Source: Suillus spraguei | Taxonomy: Eukaryota; Basidiomycota; Agaricomycetes; Boletales; Suillaceae | Assembly (NCBI GenBank): GCA_016800925.1 | Contig: JABCPU010000482.1 | Coordinates: forward strand, 1 to 48,508 | Reading direction: 5' to 3' | Length of the DNA: 48,508 nt | In this document: positions 10,854 to 22,524 of the stretch, piece by piece | How positions within the stretch are numbered: position 1 is the stretch's first letter | How the letters are laid out: each line of letters opens with the position of its first letter | Position numbers and translations under genes: made by a program | The notes under the pieces: model-generated | Databases searched by the model: none | What the model was told of the DNA's origin: nothing | The model's input: the letters and a program-made list of their open reading frames with translations, nothing else

Positions 10854-11658
10854 ATGACGACCAAAGACTTCGAATACAAGATCGGTCAACCAAACGGTTT
10901 TGATGGAGATCGTGATAACTCTCGCGAGTTTATCCAGTCGTGCAACTTGCACTTTGACATCAATGAAAAGCTTTATACCACCGACAAACAGAAGATTATT
11001 TTCATAACATCCTTCATGACCGAGAAGAATGCCAAATCTGGAAAGAACAATTCCTAGAACATGCCCAATCAACCGACACTCCGGACAAAAAGTTGGTTAT
11101 GGGACGATGGTGGATTTTATGAAAAGTTTCAAAGAAGCCTTCGAACCAGTGGATACCAAAGGAACTGCACTTACGAAACTCCAGAGACCTCAAACAAGGA
11201 ACTGGAGATCTTCACACTTATGTGCTGACTTTGAGGCACTTGCAGCCAAGGCTCAGATCACCGACAATGCAACGAAGATCCAGTTCTTCCAAGACGGCCT
11301 TAATTGGGGTATCCTCACAAGCTTTTCGCAACAGGAGATGTCTCAGAAGTATTCAGAGATGTTGTGCTGCAATGCGTTGCTATTGACAACGCCCATCATC
11401 GGCTTCAAGCCATGAGGACACGTCATACTCCACAACAGAAGAAGAAGAACTATGGAATGCACGGTATATTCGAACCGTGATTCCAACGCAATGATCGTAG
11501 ATCGAATCTCCGATATGGAGAGATCCGAATGCATGAAGAAGGGACAATGCTTCGGATGCAAAAAGACAGGACACTGCATTCATAATTGTCCTGACAGAAA
11601 GAAGAAGACCCCGCTCCGACAAACTGAAGTCAAAGAAGGGAAGACGAAGAAACTGTAA
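10854..11658 (+). pseudogene. gag: gag of chromovirus copy 2, frameshifted
   Basis: The start at 10854 gives MTTKDFEYKIGQPNGFDGDR, a capsid N-terminal segment typical of fungal Ty3/gypsy Gag (KQKIIFITSFM). The frame stops at 11057 and continues in other frames: FMKSFKEAFEPVDTKGTALT, FEALAAKAQITDNATKIQFF, then from 11452 a nucleocapsid with the canonical knuckle CFGCKKTGHCIHNC (C-X2-C-X4-H-X4-C). At least two frame changes and one stop separate these parts. Gag would form the particle and package the RNA in an active relative. Confidence 0.75.
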
Positions 11659-11677
11659 GGCGGATTGTGCAGGATTT

Positions 11678-14187
11678 TTGACTTGGAGAAACAAGATCGA
11701 CGTATGTTTCTCCTATGTATTACTAAGACTTGTACGCGCTGTAGGTGAAAGAAAAGAACTTCGTGTCCCTATCACCCTCCACTCGCGTACTCGCTTAAAT
11801 CCGTCGACACACCGCTGTTATCGATTCAGGAGCAGCAGGAACTTCATCTCTGAGGAGTTTGTGAAACTCCATCAAATCACACGACGAAAACTCAAAACAC
11901 CTTTTGAGTTACAACGGCAGATGGAACCCTTATAAAAGGAGGACCGATCACACATTACTGTCTTCTGGTGGTCAAAATTGATGAACGAACCATGTATGGA
12001 AAATTCAACATCACCAAATTAGGAAGAAGAGATCAAATCCTCCTAGGAATTCCATGGTTATGAGCAATGAACCAATTATAGATTGGGCTGCTGAAACACT
12101 TGTCCTTCGCGGACAGAGAAATCAGATGAAATTGAAATCGACATGATATGGATCGGAAGAAGAATGGATTGCCTGACTTTCAATCATCATGCCAAATGGC
12201 AACATTCCCGACTTCCGAAACCTTCGTACTCCTTTATTCCAAAGACCCTGAACCAGAAGTACGAAGCCACGTACTGTAGACCCACTCCACGTGTACAACT
12301 GCCACGAGCAGTGTCACCGATTCCCCGCGCAGAAAAGCGCAAGAATGAATCCGAACCGAAGCATCGGGTGGACAAGAACCTATTGAGCAACGGCCAATAG
12401 AAGAACAGAAACATGGAAAAGAAAAGCAGAAGAAGAGATCCCGGACGAGATACCAATGTGCCGAAACTATCCAAGTTCTATGTTCCCCGAAAACTCTTTC
12501 CAGCTTCAATTGAAGAAATCCCGATGAAGAAGAACCCGTGCCCTCGTTGATCCCAACAGAGGATGATGACCAATTCAACACATGCAAGATGTCTGGCACG
12601 CGCCAGAAGTCGTGAATTTCCTCTTATGAACTGGAGACGGAGATTCTTGTGGAATACGATACTGATGGAGTTAGCATGAGAATCATAGAAGAAGTATCCA
12701 TGGATACACCCCTGACACGTGATGGAACTTCTCGACTCGAACAAAACTCCAACTACTCCACAATTCCCCTTCCTCCACCAAATACAGTAACAAAGCTCAG
12801 GAATTCGCCATGGATGAGAAGGAAAAGAAAAAGAAATCCTTCGAAGAATTGGTCCCAGATTATTTGCACGACTTTGCAGACGTCTTTGCTAAAGACGGAC
12901 TGAACAAACTACCCCCGAACGCCCTGGTATTGATCATCGGATCGATACTAAACCCGGTTTTATCCCTCGCACGTCTAAGGTTTACCCGCTATCGGAAAAA
13001 GAACGCGCTGCCATCAAAACGTTTATCGATGAAAACGTTGCAAAGGTTTCATCTCAGAATTGAAGTCACCCCAAGCCAGTGGTTTCTTCTTTGTGGGAAA
13101 GAAGAGTGGAGAATTGCGTCCCTGTCAAGATTATCGCTACATCAATGATTGGACAGTCAAGAAGCCTATCCGCTCCCACTTCCTATTCCCTTGTCGCACG
13201 CCTTCATAAGCACAGTTCTTTACGAAAATGGATATCCGGTCCGGTTATAACAATATTCGCATCCATCCTGATGATAGGTGGAAAGCTGCTTTTACTACGG
13301 AATTCGGCCTCTTGAACCGAACGTCATGTTCTTTGGCCTCTGCAATTCCCCAGCAACTTTCAAGCATACATGAATCGCACTTCCAGCAGAAATCAATGAA
13401 GGATGGATGGTTATCTACATGGACGATATCCTGATTTTCTCTACAACAATGGCGGAACATCGTGAACGAACCAGACGGGTTTTGATGAAGATACGAAAGG
13501 AACATCTGTTCTTAAACCGGAGAAATGCACCTTTGATGCAGAAGAAGTGGAATACCTCGGAATGATAATTCGCCCGGACAAGTTGCTATGGATACCGCCA
13601 AGACCAAGGGAATCTCCGAATGGCCAGTCCCGAAATCTGTAAAAGATGTTCGGTCATTCCTCGGCTTTTGCAACTTCTACCGCACGTTCATTTCCCACTA
13701 TTCTGACATCGCCCGACCTCTTATCGATTTGACAAAGAAAGATAAGGCCTTTGATTGGTCAACCGAATGTATGGACACCTTCGAAGAACTGAAACGACAC
13801 TTCACATCTCAACCGGTACTCCGTAACCCTGATCCTTCCCAGCAATTCGCCATTGCTACCGACGCTTCGCTCGTAGCAACTGGCGGAGTTCTCCTGCAGA
13901 CTGATGAGAATGGTGTTTATCACCCATGTGCATATCTCTCACAGTCTTTGAACCCCGTGGAACGAAACTATCAGATCTTCGATCGGGAACTCCTTGCCAT
14001 GATCCGGGCATTGAACGAATGGCGTCATTATCTCGAAGGAAACCCACACCCCGTCCTGGTATTCACCGACCACAAGAACCTTCTGTACTTTAGAAGTGCA
14101 CAGAAGCTTACCCGTCGCCAAGCCTGTTGGCAATTGATTTTATCTATCTATGACATTGAATGCATCACGTTGCAGGTACTAAATTAG
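11678..14187 (+). pseudogene. pol: pol of copy 2: protease, RT, RNase H (frameshifted)
   Basis: The protease active site reads IDSGA (Asp codon 11823-11825), so it is intact where copy 1 is mutated. The linker spacer is fragmented (12143-12903). RT motifs are visible in alternating frames: [10 protein letters not shown] near 13080, [18 protein letters not shown] at 13228, and YMDDILIF near 13413-13437. A long open frame 13588-14187 covers the RT connection and RNase H ([52 protein letters not shown]). Small insertions and deletions between the blocks mean no single product is possible without frame changes. Confidence 0.82.
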
Positions 14188-15708
14188 CAGTACCTGATGC
14201 ACTTTCCCGCCGGCCCGACTACGACTCCGGAAAGACGATAACGAAGACCAGACCCTCCTTCCTGACGCTCTATTCGTTCGTCTTATTGACACCGATCTAA
14301 AGGATGTATTGTCATCCTCTGACCCTCTCGACAACCCTGTTTTTAAAACAGCATCCGACGCCCTTTATGGCGTGTGCCTTCCTCCTATGAAGTCGGCACT
14401 CTCCGACTGGAAGATTGCAGAGAACGTCCTCTATTTTAAGAATCGTGCCTATATTCCTCCGGCACACCGTCCTGATATTTTGAAACGGTATCATGATCAT
14501 CCTACCGCGGGCACCCTGCAGATTCAAAACTGAAGAACTCGTAAAACGGGAAGCCTGGTGGCCTGCAATGGGCTCTTATATTCGAAATACGTTGAGGGTT
14601 GCGCCCTTTGTCAGCAGATGAAGGCCGATACTCACCCTGTTTGACCCCCTCTCACGCCTATCCCTCATCGGCAGTTCGCCCATTCTCTCAGGTCTCTGTC
14701 GATCTTATCACTGACCTCCCTGTCTCTGGGGCTTTGACAGTATCATGGTCGTGGTAGACCATGGCCTTATGAAGGGGGTAATTATTATCCCTTGTCTGAA
14801 AACCATCACTTCCAAAGGCGTTGCTAAGCTATTTTTGAAACATGTCTACCGATGATTTGGACTCCATGACAAAGTTATCTCGGATCGAGGACTGCAATTC
14901 CTATCTCGCTTCTCAAAGGAACTTGCCCGACTTCTCGACTACGTCATCGCTCCATCTATGGCTTATCACCCACAGACTGATGGTCAAACTGAAAGGCTAA
15001 ATCAAGAACTTGAAATGTATCTACGCATCTATTGCCGCAACAATCCTGAAGATTGGGTAGAACATCTACCAATTGCCGAATTCGTCCACAATCACCGAAA
15101 ACATGATGCAAGGAATGCATCACCTTTTTATCTGATGATGGGATATGAACCACGCGCCATCCCTCATCTTATCCCTGATTCATCAGTCCCCGCAGCAGAA
15201 GATAAGAGAGGAAGTAATCGCCTGTCATAACATTGCAATGCAGACAATGGCTGAACGATCCCGAGGAGATAAGTACACCCCATGGAAGATTGGAGATAAG
15301 CTTTGGTTATCCGCCGCTAACCTTAGACTCAAACTCCCATCGAGGAAACTCGCACCAAAGCGATATGGACCTTTCCCAATCATCGATGTCTTATCACCCA
15401 TCACGTTCACACTCAAACTTCCTCCGCAATGGAAGATCCACCCTACCTTCCATGCTTCTGTCTTATCATCCTATAGCGAAACGGACGTGCACGGTCCGAA
15501 CTTCCCTGAACCACCACCTGACATCATTGAAGAAGACGAAGAATACGAAATAGAAGCAATTCTTTCTCACAAAGGAACCGGCAATCGCCGACGCTATCTT
15601 GTTTCCTGGAAAGGATACTCATCGGGAGATAATGAATGGCTCCCAGAAAAGAACTTGAAGAACTCCGCCCGAATCTTGAATGCTTATAAGAAGCAACATG
15701 ATCTCTGA
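14188..15708 (+). pseudogene. Integrase with chromodomain, copy 2 (broken core, intact C-terminus)
   Basis: Begins with the RPDYDSGK region directly joined to RNase H (no inserted LTR). It continues through ILKRYHDHPTAGT (14470) and a core with DRGLQFLSRF and [20 protein letters not shown] (14958 onward), to an open C-terminal frame 15145-15708. That frame carries a GPFPIIDVLSPITFTLKLP segment and a chromodomain (EYEIEAILSHKGTGNRRRYL, WKGYSSGDNEWLPEKNL) at about 15540-15660, ending in a stop at 15706-15708. An in-frame stop and frame changes interrupt the core near 14850. Integrates cDNA in active relatives; the chromodomain reads chromatin marks. Confidence 0.82.
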
Positions 15709-15763
15709 TCATCCTCCAGTCAATCAACTTGCAATAGCACTTGATCAACTATAACCGCTCTAA

Positions 15764-17220
15764 ATGTCTTTCCCCACTGCATACATCACCCCCGTCACTG
15801 TTGCCAACAATGACTTCGACTCCGAAGCAGAAAACTACGGAACTCTTACTGCTGAAATCGATAACACTTCCTACATTGAAGCCGCCCTTCTCTGTGAAGG
15901 ACATGCCCTCAAAATCGAAAGAATCCTCAATGAAAGAGGCGCTTTCCCCGCTTTACTCCTCGTCAACATCATCCGCACCGCAGCACTCATCGAAGTCACC
16001 GCCAAAGATATCACAGAAGCCACGTACTGTCACCGCCTCCTTCATCTTCAAAAACGCATTCGTGCTTACGCTATGTTGTTGTTTCCCAATTCTTTTAAAA
16101 ATGATGTTGAAGAAGCTATTCACATTGTTGCCGAACGTCGAGCAGGCGTTGCTCGACCTCCCTCTCCGCAGGAAGATATGCCACTTCCTATCCCAGTACC
16201 TGCTTCTTTGCGCATGTATTCTAGTCTTGACGCCTTTACTGGCTTATGCACTGCTGTCCAAGAGATCGGACAGCTCACCAATGCGGTCGTCGAAACCATC
16301 CAACAATCAGTTGCTGAAACTAGGGTGGCCAGAAACTTAGTCAAAGAAGCCATCACCGATCTCCAGCAAACGCAAGCCAACCTAACCTCTCCACGAACCC
16401 CATCTCCTATTTCACCTCCTCCCATCACAGTCTCCCACGATCATCCCGCATGGCTATACGAGCCTTGCACAGAAGTACAATGTGAAGCTGCAAAGAAGTT
16501 AGGAATTCCCATTACTGAATTAGTAGCACTCGGTCCAAGGCTTTGCGACCTTCACATTCACCCCCCTATGTCTATTCCGTCATCGTTTGGTCCAATGGAC
16601 CCCGTCTCGCCAGTCTTGGTAAAAGACTTCAGTATCACTACCCCGTCTTCTTCCAACGAATTTCTTGAGATTGCTGAACGAGGGACCACTCCTGACCTCC
16701 CTGCATCTGCATACACTCTCACTCCTACTCAGCAGACACAGCTTAGGCGTGAAATACCCTTGCCTTGAAACGCATGAGGAGGAATAAGGGGAAGAAACGC
16801 GCCAGATCTACCAGTCCCACACCCATCATTTCTCCATCACCACTACGCAAAGTCCATTCCAACCCTGATGAAAACATGAAATGTTGCGTCTGTGGACTAC
16901 TTGGACATTGTCAGAAGAATTGTGCGGAATATCAGTGCAAGGTTTGCAGATATTGGTTGCCTACTCACTTGTCCATCTATTGTCCTCGGCGAGTTGGACC
17001 TCCTCCCTTCGAGTTAACCTGGAAAGACGACGGGTTCTACGACACACTTCGCACTTGGGAGAAACAGCTTGACGATGAACGTATTCAAGCAGAAAAGAGA
17101 AAGGACTCAAAACGAGGAGCTGGTCTTGAAGAAGCTGCGTATATGAGAAGTGGGTCCGTTGCTGATGAGGACTACAACTATAGTGATGATCCTGTTTGCT
17201 ATGCGAACCGAGATAAGTAA
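15764..17220 (+). pseudogene. Extra 3' ORF of chromovirus: helical protein with two zinc knuckles
   Basis: Starts 56 bp after the integrase stop. The first frame (15764-16768, 334 aa) has an N-terminal helical region (EIDNTSYIEAALLCEGHALK), a proline/serine-rich middle and YEPCTEVQCEAAKKLGIP. A small deletion near 16750 ends it, and the next frame (16765-17220, 151 aa) carries a basic stretch (KRMRRNKGKKRARS), knuckle CCVCGLLGHCQKNC (C-X2-C-X4-H-X4-C), a second C-X2-C-X6-H-X4-C cluster, then WKDDGFYDTL and an acidic tail. In the copy at 893-2237 the two parts are in one frame, so the ancestor was one protein of about 480 residues. No envelope features (signal peptide or membrane segments) are seen. 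It is present in all three copies, so it belongs to the family. Function unknown. Confidence 0.75.
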
Positions 17221-17252
17221 AGTCGGTGACTTTACGTGTAAAACGGGGGTAA

Positions 17253-17726
17253 TGTTACAATCGTACGTGCCCCTATTCATTTTCCCTTTGCTTCCTTACT
17301 TGTATATCATGTCACATGACTCTGACTCATATGCTCAACGCATTTGTACAACATATGCCTTCCTTATTAGGATACGCAGTTACGTTCTCACGGTTACTTG
17401 GTCTGTGCGCACATATTGGCCTATTTAAGCACAGTGTACTTGTAGTAGATTCCCTACTTTAATCTTACTGGGTTTTACCTGGAATCTCCTTCACTTAGGC
17501 CTCCAACCTAAGTCGTCTTGAATCGTCTCTAAGTCTAAGCACTCCTTAGCCTTAGTCTCTATTCTCGTAGAACCTCTCGGACTTGTCCTTGAGGCCGAAC
17601 CCTTGATCGTACTCGGAACGCGTTCCTTGTACTTTCACCTTGTCCTCTTCTGGACATTGTAAGAACTCCCAGCAGACCGACTGTGTCTTTTCACTGTCGC
17701 TGGTGACGCCACCCCAGTTCGTAACA
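17253..17726 (+). repeat. 3' LTR of chromovirus copy 2
   Basis: 474 bp, TGTTACAATCG...CAGTTCGTAACA, preceded by a purine-rich AAAACGGGGGTAA. The next base (17727) is already KDZ-gene sequence, identified by comparison with the uninterrupted right copy at 30566. Confidence 0.92.
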
Positions 17727-20700
17727 CCGAGTCCCGGATTTCATTAGGTATGTTTTGTTTTCAGTACAGCTCTCAATTGACTGGAGATGGACCAGATGCA
17801 CTGGATGATGTATACCTTGGGCTGGATGATGAGACTGAGTCCCGGATTTCATCAGGTATGTGTTGCTTTGTGTATATCTTCGAATTGACCGGACATTTAT
17901 TAGATGCATGTGATGATGTATACCTTGGGCCGGATGATGTGAGGCTCATTTGAGCCATTGCAACTCCCAAAAACCATGGAAAGTTCATGTTAAATGTTGG
18001 AGTGTCATTCAAACTATAGCTAAATATAAAAAATGCAGAGTCAAAATGACTACCTCAGGCAATGGCTGCCAAGGCAGGAATCATATCTGCATCACCTCCT
18101 GGATCGAGAAGCTCCACCAGAAGACAGGAGATGCATCATCTGCCACCAGGATGGGGTCTACAAATGTCAAGATTGTCTTGGCGAACCTCTCTATTGCACG
18201 GGCTGTTGCAGGAGTCAACATCGTTGCAATCCTTTCCACTGGATCAGTCAATGGAATGGTCAATTCTTCGAGCGGAGTTGTCTCGCTCATGTCGGACTCA
18301 CCATACACCTCGGGCATGATGGCAAGCAATGTCCGGTGCTCACAGATAGGTGGGATTTGTTCAAAGGAGATGAACCTGAAGACCAGCTTGAGCCCAAAGA
18401 TCTTCCATCTGTGTCGGGACCTGAGTTCCAGCTGAAGGAAAACACCATGGTCATTGTTGACAAGTACAGAGTTCACCGCCTCGAGGTTTGATGCTGTGAT
18501 TGTCCAAATGCCATGAGTCTGGACATTCAAATGTTTTGGCATGGATTTTTTCCTGCATCGTTTAACAGGCCAAAGACCATGTTTACCTTTGGAGTGCTGG
18601 ATTATTTTCTATTGGACAACCTTGAATGCGGCACCTCCGCAATGAACTATTACAGTAAGCTCCAGTGAATGACCTCGAGCATGTTTCCACACCTTGTTCC
18701 AGTAATGCTATTTGTGCTTCATCTAAAGGACATTATGTTGACACAGGCCATGGCAAGGATCGATACAGAGAGCTCATGAGAGTCGCTTGACAGTGGAGGC
18801 AGTTGAAGACCATGAAATGGCATGGCTATGGCCATCGTTCTGACATCCCGAATGCAGGAGATCTTGCATTATTTTGCCCGACATGTCCTCAGCCTGGGAT
18901 TAATGTATCTTTGTCAGGGGATGAATCACTTGATGAGTGAGTCATGTTCAATACCGAAGTGAACTCAGCGATGATAAGAACTCCAAGCTGGAAATACACC
19001 CAGTCATTTGTGATGGATGGAAATTTCAAAGCTGAACACCTGCATCCCATTAATCCCCTCGATGAAGTTTGGCTTTCAGATGGGCTTGGATTCATGGTCG
19101 GAAAGGACAGGTATAAAATGAATCTTGCGGAGGCTGCTGACACGGTGGAAAAATCGAGCTGCAACAATCACTGGGCGGTCAATCAAGCAAATGCGGCGTG
19201 GCACAAGCTCGAGTCCACAGGAATCGGGGGAGTTGCCTGCGCCCGGCATGGGTGCTTTGTCCCTCACTCGATGGTTGATTTTCAGAAAGGGGAAAGGCAA
19301 GCCAAACATGCCATTCGACATTCACTAGTTGACCATGCATCATTTGCAGACAAATGAACATGGACTATGCCCTTTGTGAGGCTGCCCAGCACAACATGGA
19401 AGGCATTACCAGGGCTGTCACCTTCTATGACATCAATTTTCAATACAACAAGCACTTTCGTGTTCGGGTGGATCGAAGCCAATACCTTGACATGGTACCG
19501 GAACTGACCATCATTCCTGGAATCAGGTTGTGGCATGTGCATGGACATCAGGACAGTTGCTATGTCCGATATGCTTCGAATTTTATTGAAGGCATTGGCC
19601 GGATTGATGGAGAGATCATGGAGACCCTATGGGCGTGTCTCAACCTGATGTCCCCTGCCACTCGGGGAATGTCATCCCCGCACCAAAAGGAATGTCTTGA
19701 TTATCAGTTGAACAATTCCAATTTCTGCAAGATGATCCACATGAAAAGGACTCTTTGCCGGAAATACAAGCTGGCGAAGAATGGCATCGCCGAAAGTGGC
19801 AAGGCTTTTGACAGACTAGATGAAGCTGCACCCGGCAATTTAAAGACACAATGGTTAGCCAGCGAGATGGTCGCTCAGTCCAAGAGAATCAGGGATCCTG
19901 CGGCGATGGATTTATATGAAATCAATATCAAGAAGGGTAAGTTGACATTCTTTGTCTCCGTGGAGCTCCGCATTCATTTTGCACTTAGCACCAAGCAAAA
20001 AGGAGATCGAGCTTAGACTACTAGATGCGGGTAATGCCCGTCATGCAGCACCCTCTTGCAGATCTGTGACAACATGGATATCCATTGGGTTGGCAATTGA
20101 AGAGGCTCAAATTGCATTGCTCATCGAGGTCCGCAGAATTGGAAGACGATTGACAGAGACACAGAGATTAGATATCGCCTGGCAATGCAATTGTCTCCAA
20201 GGCCAGATAGATGAATTCACTCGGTCTGCTCTTATGCATCTCAGAGAGGGATTTGATGCAGATGACGATCCTGACGACTTGAACATAGATATTCTTGATG
20301 ATATCGATGATGACCTGGCAGATTTCACCGAGACATCTGATGCATGGACAAACTCACCTGAGCTCACCATAATTCCATTGCCATCAAACCTCGGGGTTGA
20401 ACATTGCAGATGCTGTATGGCAGAGGATCTGATTCCGTTGGAGATGTCGCTTCGTGAAGGGCAGGCCAATGATGCCCTGCACAATCTCCGCATTCACTTG
20501 TGCAACAAGGCTATCCTGTTCCAAACAACAGTTAGGCAAGCCAAATCTCAAGCCCTAAAAACTCGAGCGTGGTCCCAGGTGACATCAGTGCAGCAGGCAG
20601 TATCCCTACATGCCAGTATATATACAAAAACCAGGAAGCAAATGATACAACTTGAGCCGGGGCCAGACCAGCTTCAGAAATACAAACCCCTGCTTTGCAA

Positions 20701-21156
20701 GCAGCTCAAAATCAGCACTGCCGTCGGTGATCCAAATGCCCAAGGTCAGCGAAACGAGTCCCTCGCTTGGTTCTGGTCAGTGGAAGTCGATATGGAGGGT
20801 CCAGAAAATTTGTGGAATGAGGAATGTGAGTTCAGGCATGCTTGATATATCCTGTGGTGAGCTGACAGGACCCATCCCAAGTTTACCGAGTTCATTGGCT
20901 TCGGGCAAAGGCACTACAAGATCAATGGATGGAAGAAATATCATTGGTGCAATCAGAGATGGATTGGACATGCAACTTTTTCTTGTGGAAGGCAACCCAA
21001 TGGGGTGCCTGGATGCAGGAATCATTGTTGAAACAACTTCCAGGTCATGCATGCTATGCCGGAAGGCAGTCTCAAATGTATTCCTCACTAGCTCAGGATG
21101 CACAGGCAGCATTTCAAGACCTGCAGCCTGCGTTGATCGATGGTGCACATGAATGA
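17727..21156 (+). pseudogene. KDZ transposase, left copy (5'-truncated, nonsense-mutated)
   Basis: Reads inward through a cysteine cluster of the CxC2 type (CIICHQDGVYKCQDC ... CTGCCRSQHRCNPFHWISQW, 18120-18260), then MFTFGVLDYFLLDN, CPTCPQPG, the core FVMDGNFKAEH (19010) and ARHGCFVPHSMVDFQKGERQ. It continues with MNMDYALCEA, DINFQYNKHFRVRVD, WHVHGHQDSCYVRYASNF and DGEIMETLW, and ends with the helical C-terminus (LREGQANDALHNLR, MDWTCNFFLWKATQW, stop about 21154). Introns are clear, including a GC-AG one at 19297-19349. In-frame TGA stops lie at 18489, 18666 and 18788 where Arg is expected. The first exons are replaced by the gypsy LTR. KDZ (Kyakuja-Dileera-Zisupton) enzymes are RNase H-fold DNA transposases expanded in mushrooms. 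Confidence 0.85.
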
Positions 21157-21289
21157 ATTTGTTTTGCTGATGAAACACATATTTGACACCCAAACATTGA
21201 GTCCCGGGAATTGTCCGGGTCAGCCCATGTCAGAGTTTGAATTTCTAATCCATCCATCAGTGACTCATATCATCACCTCTTCACCATCT
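17727..21289. repeat. Left arm of large inverted repeat
   Basis: Position p here pairs with 47814-p on the opposite strand for all of 17872-21289 (partner 26525-29942). There is no length change, and every open frame compared is identical; I found no mismatch. Two mismatches lie at 17870-17871. The outermost 17727-17860 pairs with 30433-30566 across a solo LTR and shows four mismatches. The arm ends 10 bp before the giant element's left end (21300). The spacer between the perfect arms is 5235 bp. Confidence 0.9.
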
Positions 21290-21290
21290 T

Positions 21291-21760
21291 CACATATTAC
21301 AGTGAACTATCTCCGTATTATACGAGTGAACGGACATGCATAATATCCCGTATGATACGGGCCAGCAGACCATGGGCCCATGGTAGAAATATCCTTGTTG
21401 ATGACGGATGGGCCGGGAGGAATATTATTCCCAATGACAGTGGGTGGGCCCATGCAAGGAATATGTAGGGTAGATGAGTGGGCCAATGTACATGAATATC
21501 CGGTAGATGGATGGGCCGAGGTAGTTGGATATCATGTAGATGGGTGTATCAAGGTAGATGTGTATCAAATAGACAGGTATGTGAAGGGTACTTGTTATCA
21601 CATACATGGGTGGGCCCAGACACATATTAAATTAGACGGGTATTAGATGGGTGGGCTGAGAGTGTTATATAAATATTTATTAGATGGGTGGGCCAAGGGT
21701 GGTATAAAATATAGATGGGTGGGCCCATGTGTATGATAATTGTAGACATGACGGAGCTGA
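21291..21760 (+). repeat. Left inverted end and subterminal repeats of the giant element
   Basis: From 21300 (CAGTGAACTATCTCC) about 120 bp align, almost without gaps, to the reverse complement of 35281-35401. Shared blocks include ATAATATCC, GACCATGGGC, ATATCCTTG and GGATGGGCC. Inward, GATGGGTGGGCC-type motifs recur every 40-60 bp up to about 21730, mirrored by GGCCCACCCGTC at the other end. Dense subterminal motifs are typical transposase-binding regions. No 8-bp target duplication is found (left ACATATTA, right AAGGGGCT). Confidence 0.7.
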
Positions 21761-21839
21761 GGGAGTTGCATATCATCCGAATCAGAGGAGGTAATAAAGC
21801 ACAGTTACTGAGTTCCCAGAGCAGCAGGTGCTGTCTTGA

Positions 21840-22345
21840 CATGGCCTTTTGTGGCGCTTAGGTTGTCTTGTAGAATGTGGAAACCAGGGTGCGAGGCTTG
21901 TGTTGCCCTACAAGACACCCAGCTCCAACCCCCGAAAATCAGATGAAGCATACCAAGTTCTGAGTTCCGAGACCCGGGTCTCGACACATAATTCAGTCAA
22001 TATGAGACACCCAGTTCCGACCCCCAAAATTCGAGTGAAGCATACCAAGTTCCGGGAGCAGCAAGTGATCTCTTGAAATGGCCTTTATGGCGCTTAGGTT
22101 GTCTTGTAGAATGTGGAAAGCAGGGTGCGAGGCTTGTGTTGCCCTACAAGACACCCAGTTATGACCCCCGAAAATCAGATGAAGCTTACCAAGTTCCGAG
22201 TTCCGAGTTCCGAGACCCAGGTCTCTGCTTGACATGGTTTTTTATGGCGCTTATGTTGTCTTGTAGAATGTGGACACCAGGGTGCAAAAAGTGGTTGCCC
22301 TATGAGATGCCAAGTTCCGAACCCGGGTCTCGACAAATGAATATC
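21840..22345 (+). repeat. Tandem degenerate repeats, 3-4 units
   Basis: A block containing GGCGCTTAGGTTGTCTTG, GAATGTGG and TGTTGCCCTAC occurs at 21843, 22079 and 22237. A second block, GACACCCAGTTCCGACCCCC with GAAGCATACCAAGTTCCG, occurs with each unit and once more at about 22005. Unit spacing is about 158-236 bp. Open frames here are by-products of the repeats. The block lies between the subterminal repeats and the TET/JBP gene and could act as its upstream region. Confidence 0.7.
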
Positions 22346-22524
22346 AGATATCCAGCACACTTCCAATCATCTGGTATTTCATTGAGCAATGGATGATAAT
22401 ACAGCTTTGAAAGCCAACATCATCCAAGGTTCCCTTATCTGATCCTCGCTATCTCCACCCCCTTTAACACCAAAGTCTGGACATCCAGCATTCAGCGTCT
22501 GATTTCCCAATATCAACTTGCAAC

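Larger units (their letters stand above)
10185..17726 (+). mobile_element. Ty3/gypsy chromovirus copy 2
   Basis: Shares its 5' LTR with copy 1 and ends in the LTR 17253-17726. Same gene order as copy 1, without the nested solo LTR, and with better-preserved protease and RT motifs (IDSGAAG; YMDDILIF). Frameshifts in gag, RT and integrase still prevent a complete polyprotein. Its 3' LTR abuts the KDZ transposase copy at 17727, whose first bases CCGAG have no matching duplicate at the left end of the array. Confidence 0.9.

Noticed and set aside
15764..17220. Envelope gene for the extra 3' ORF
   Set aside because: No signal peptide, membrane segment or cleavage site; zinc knuckles point elsewhere.
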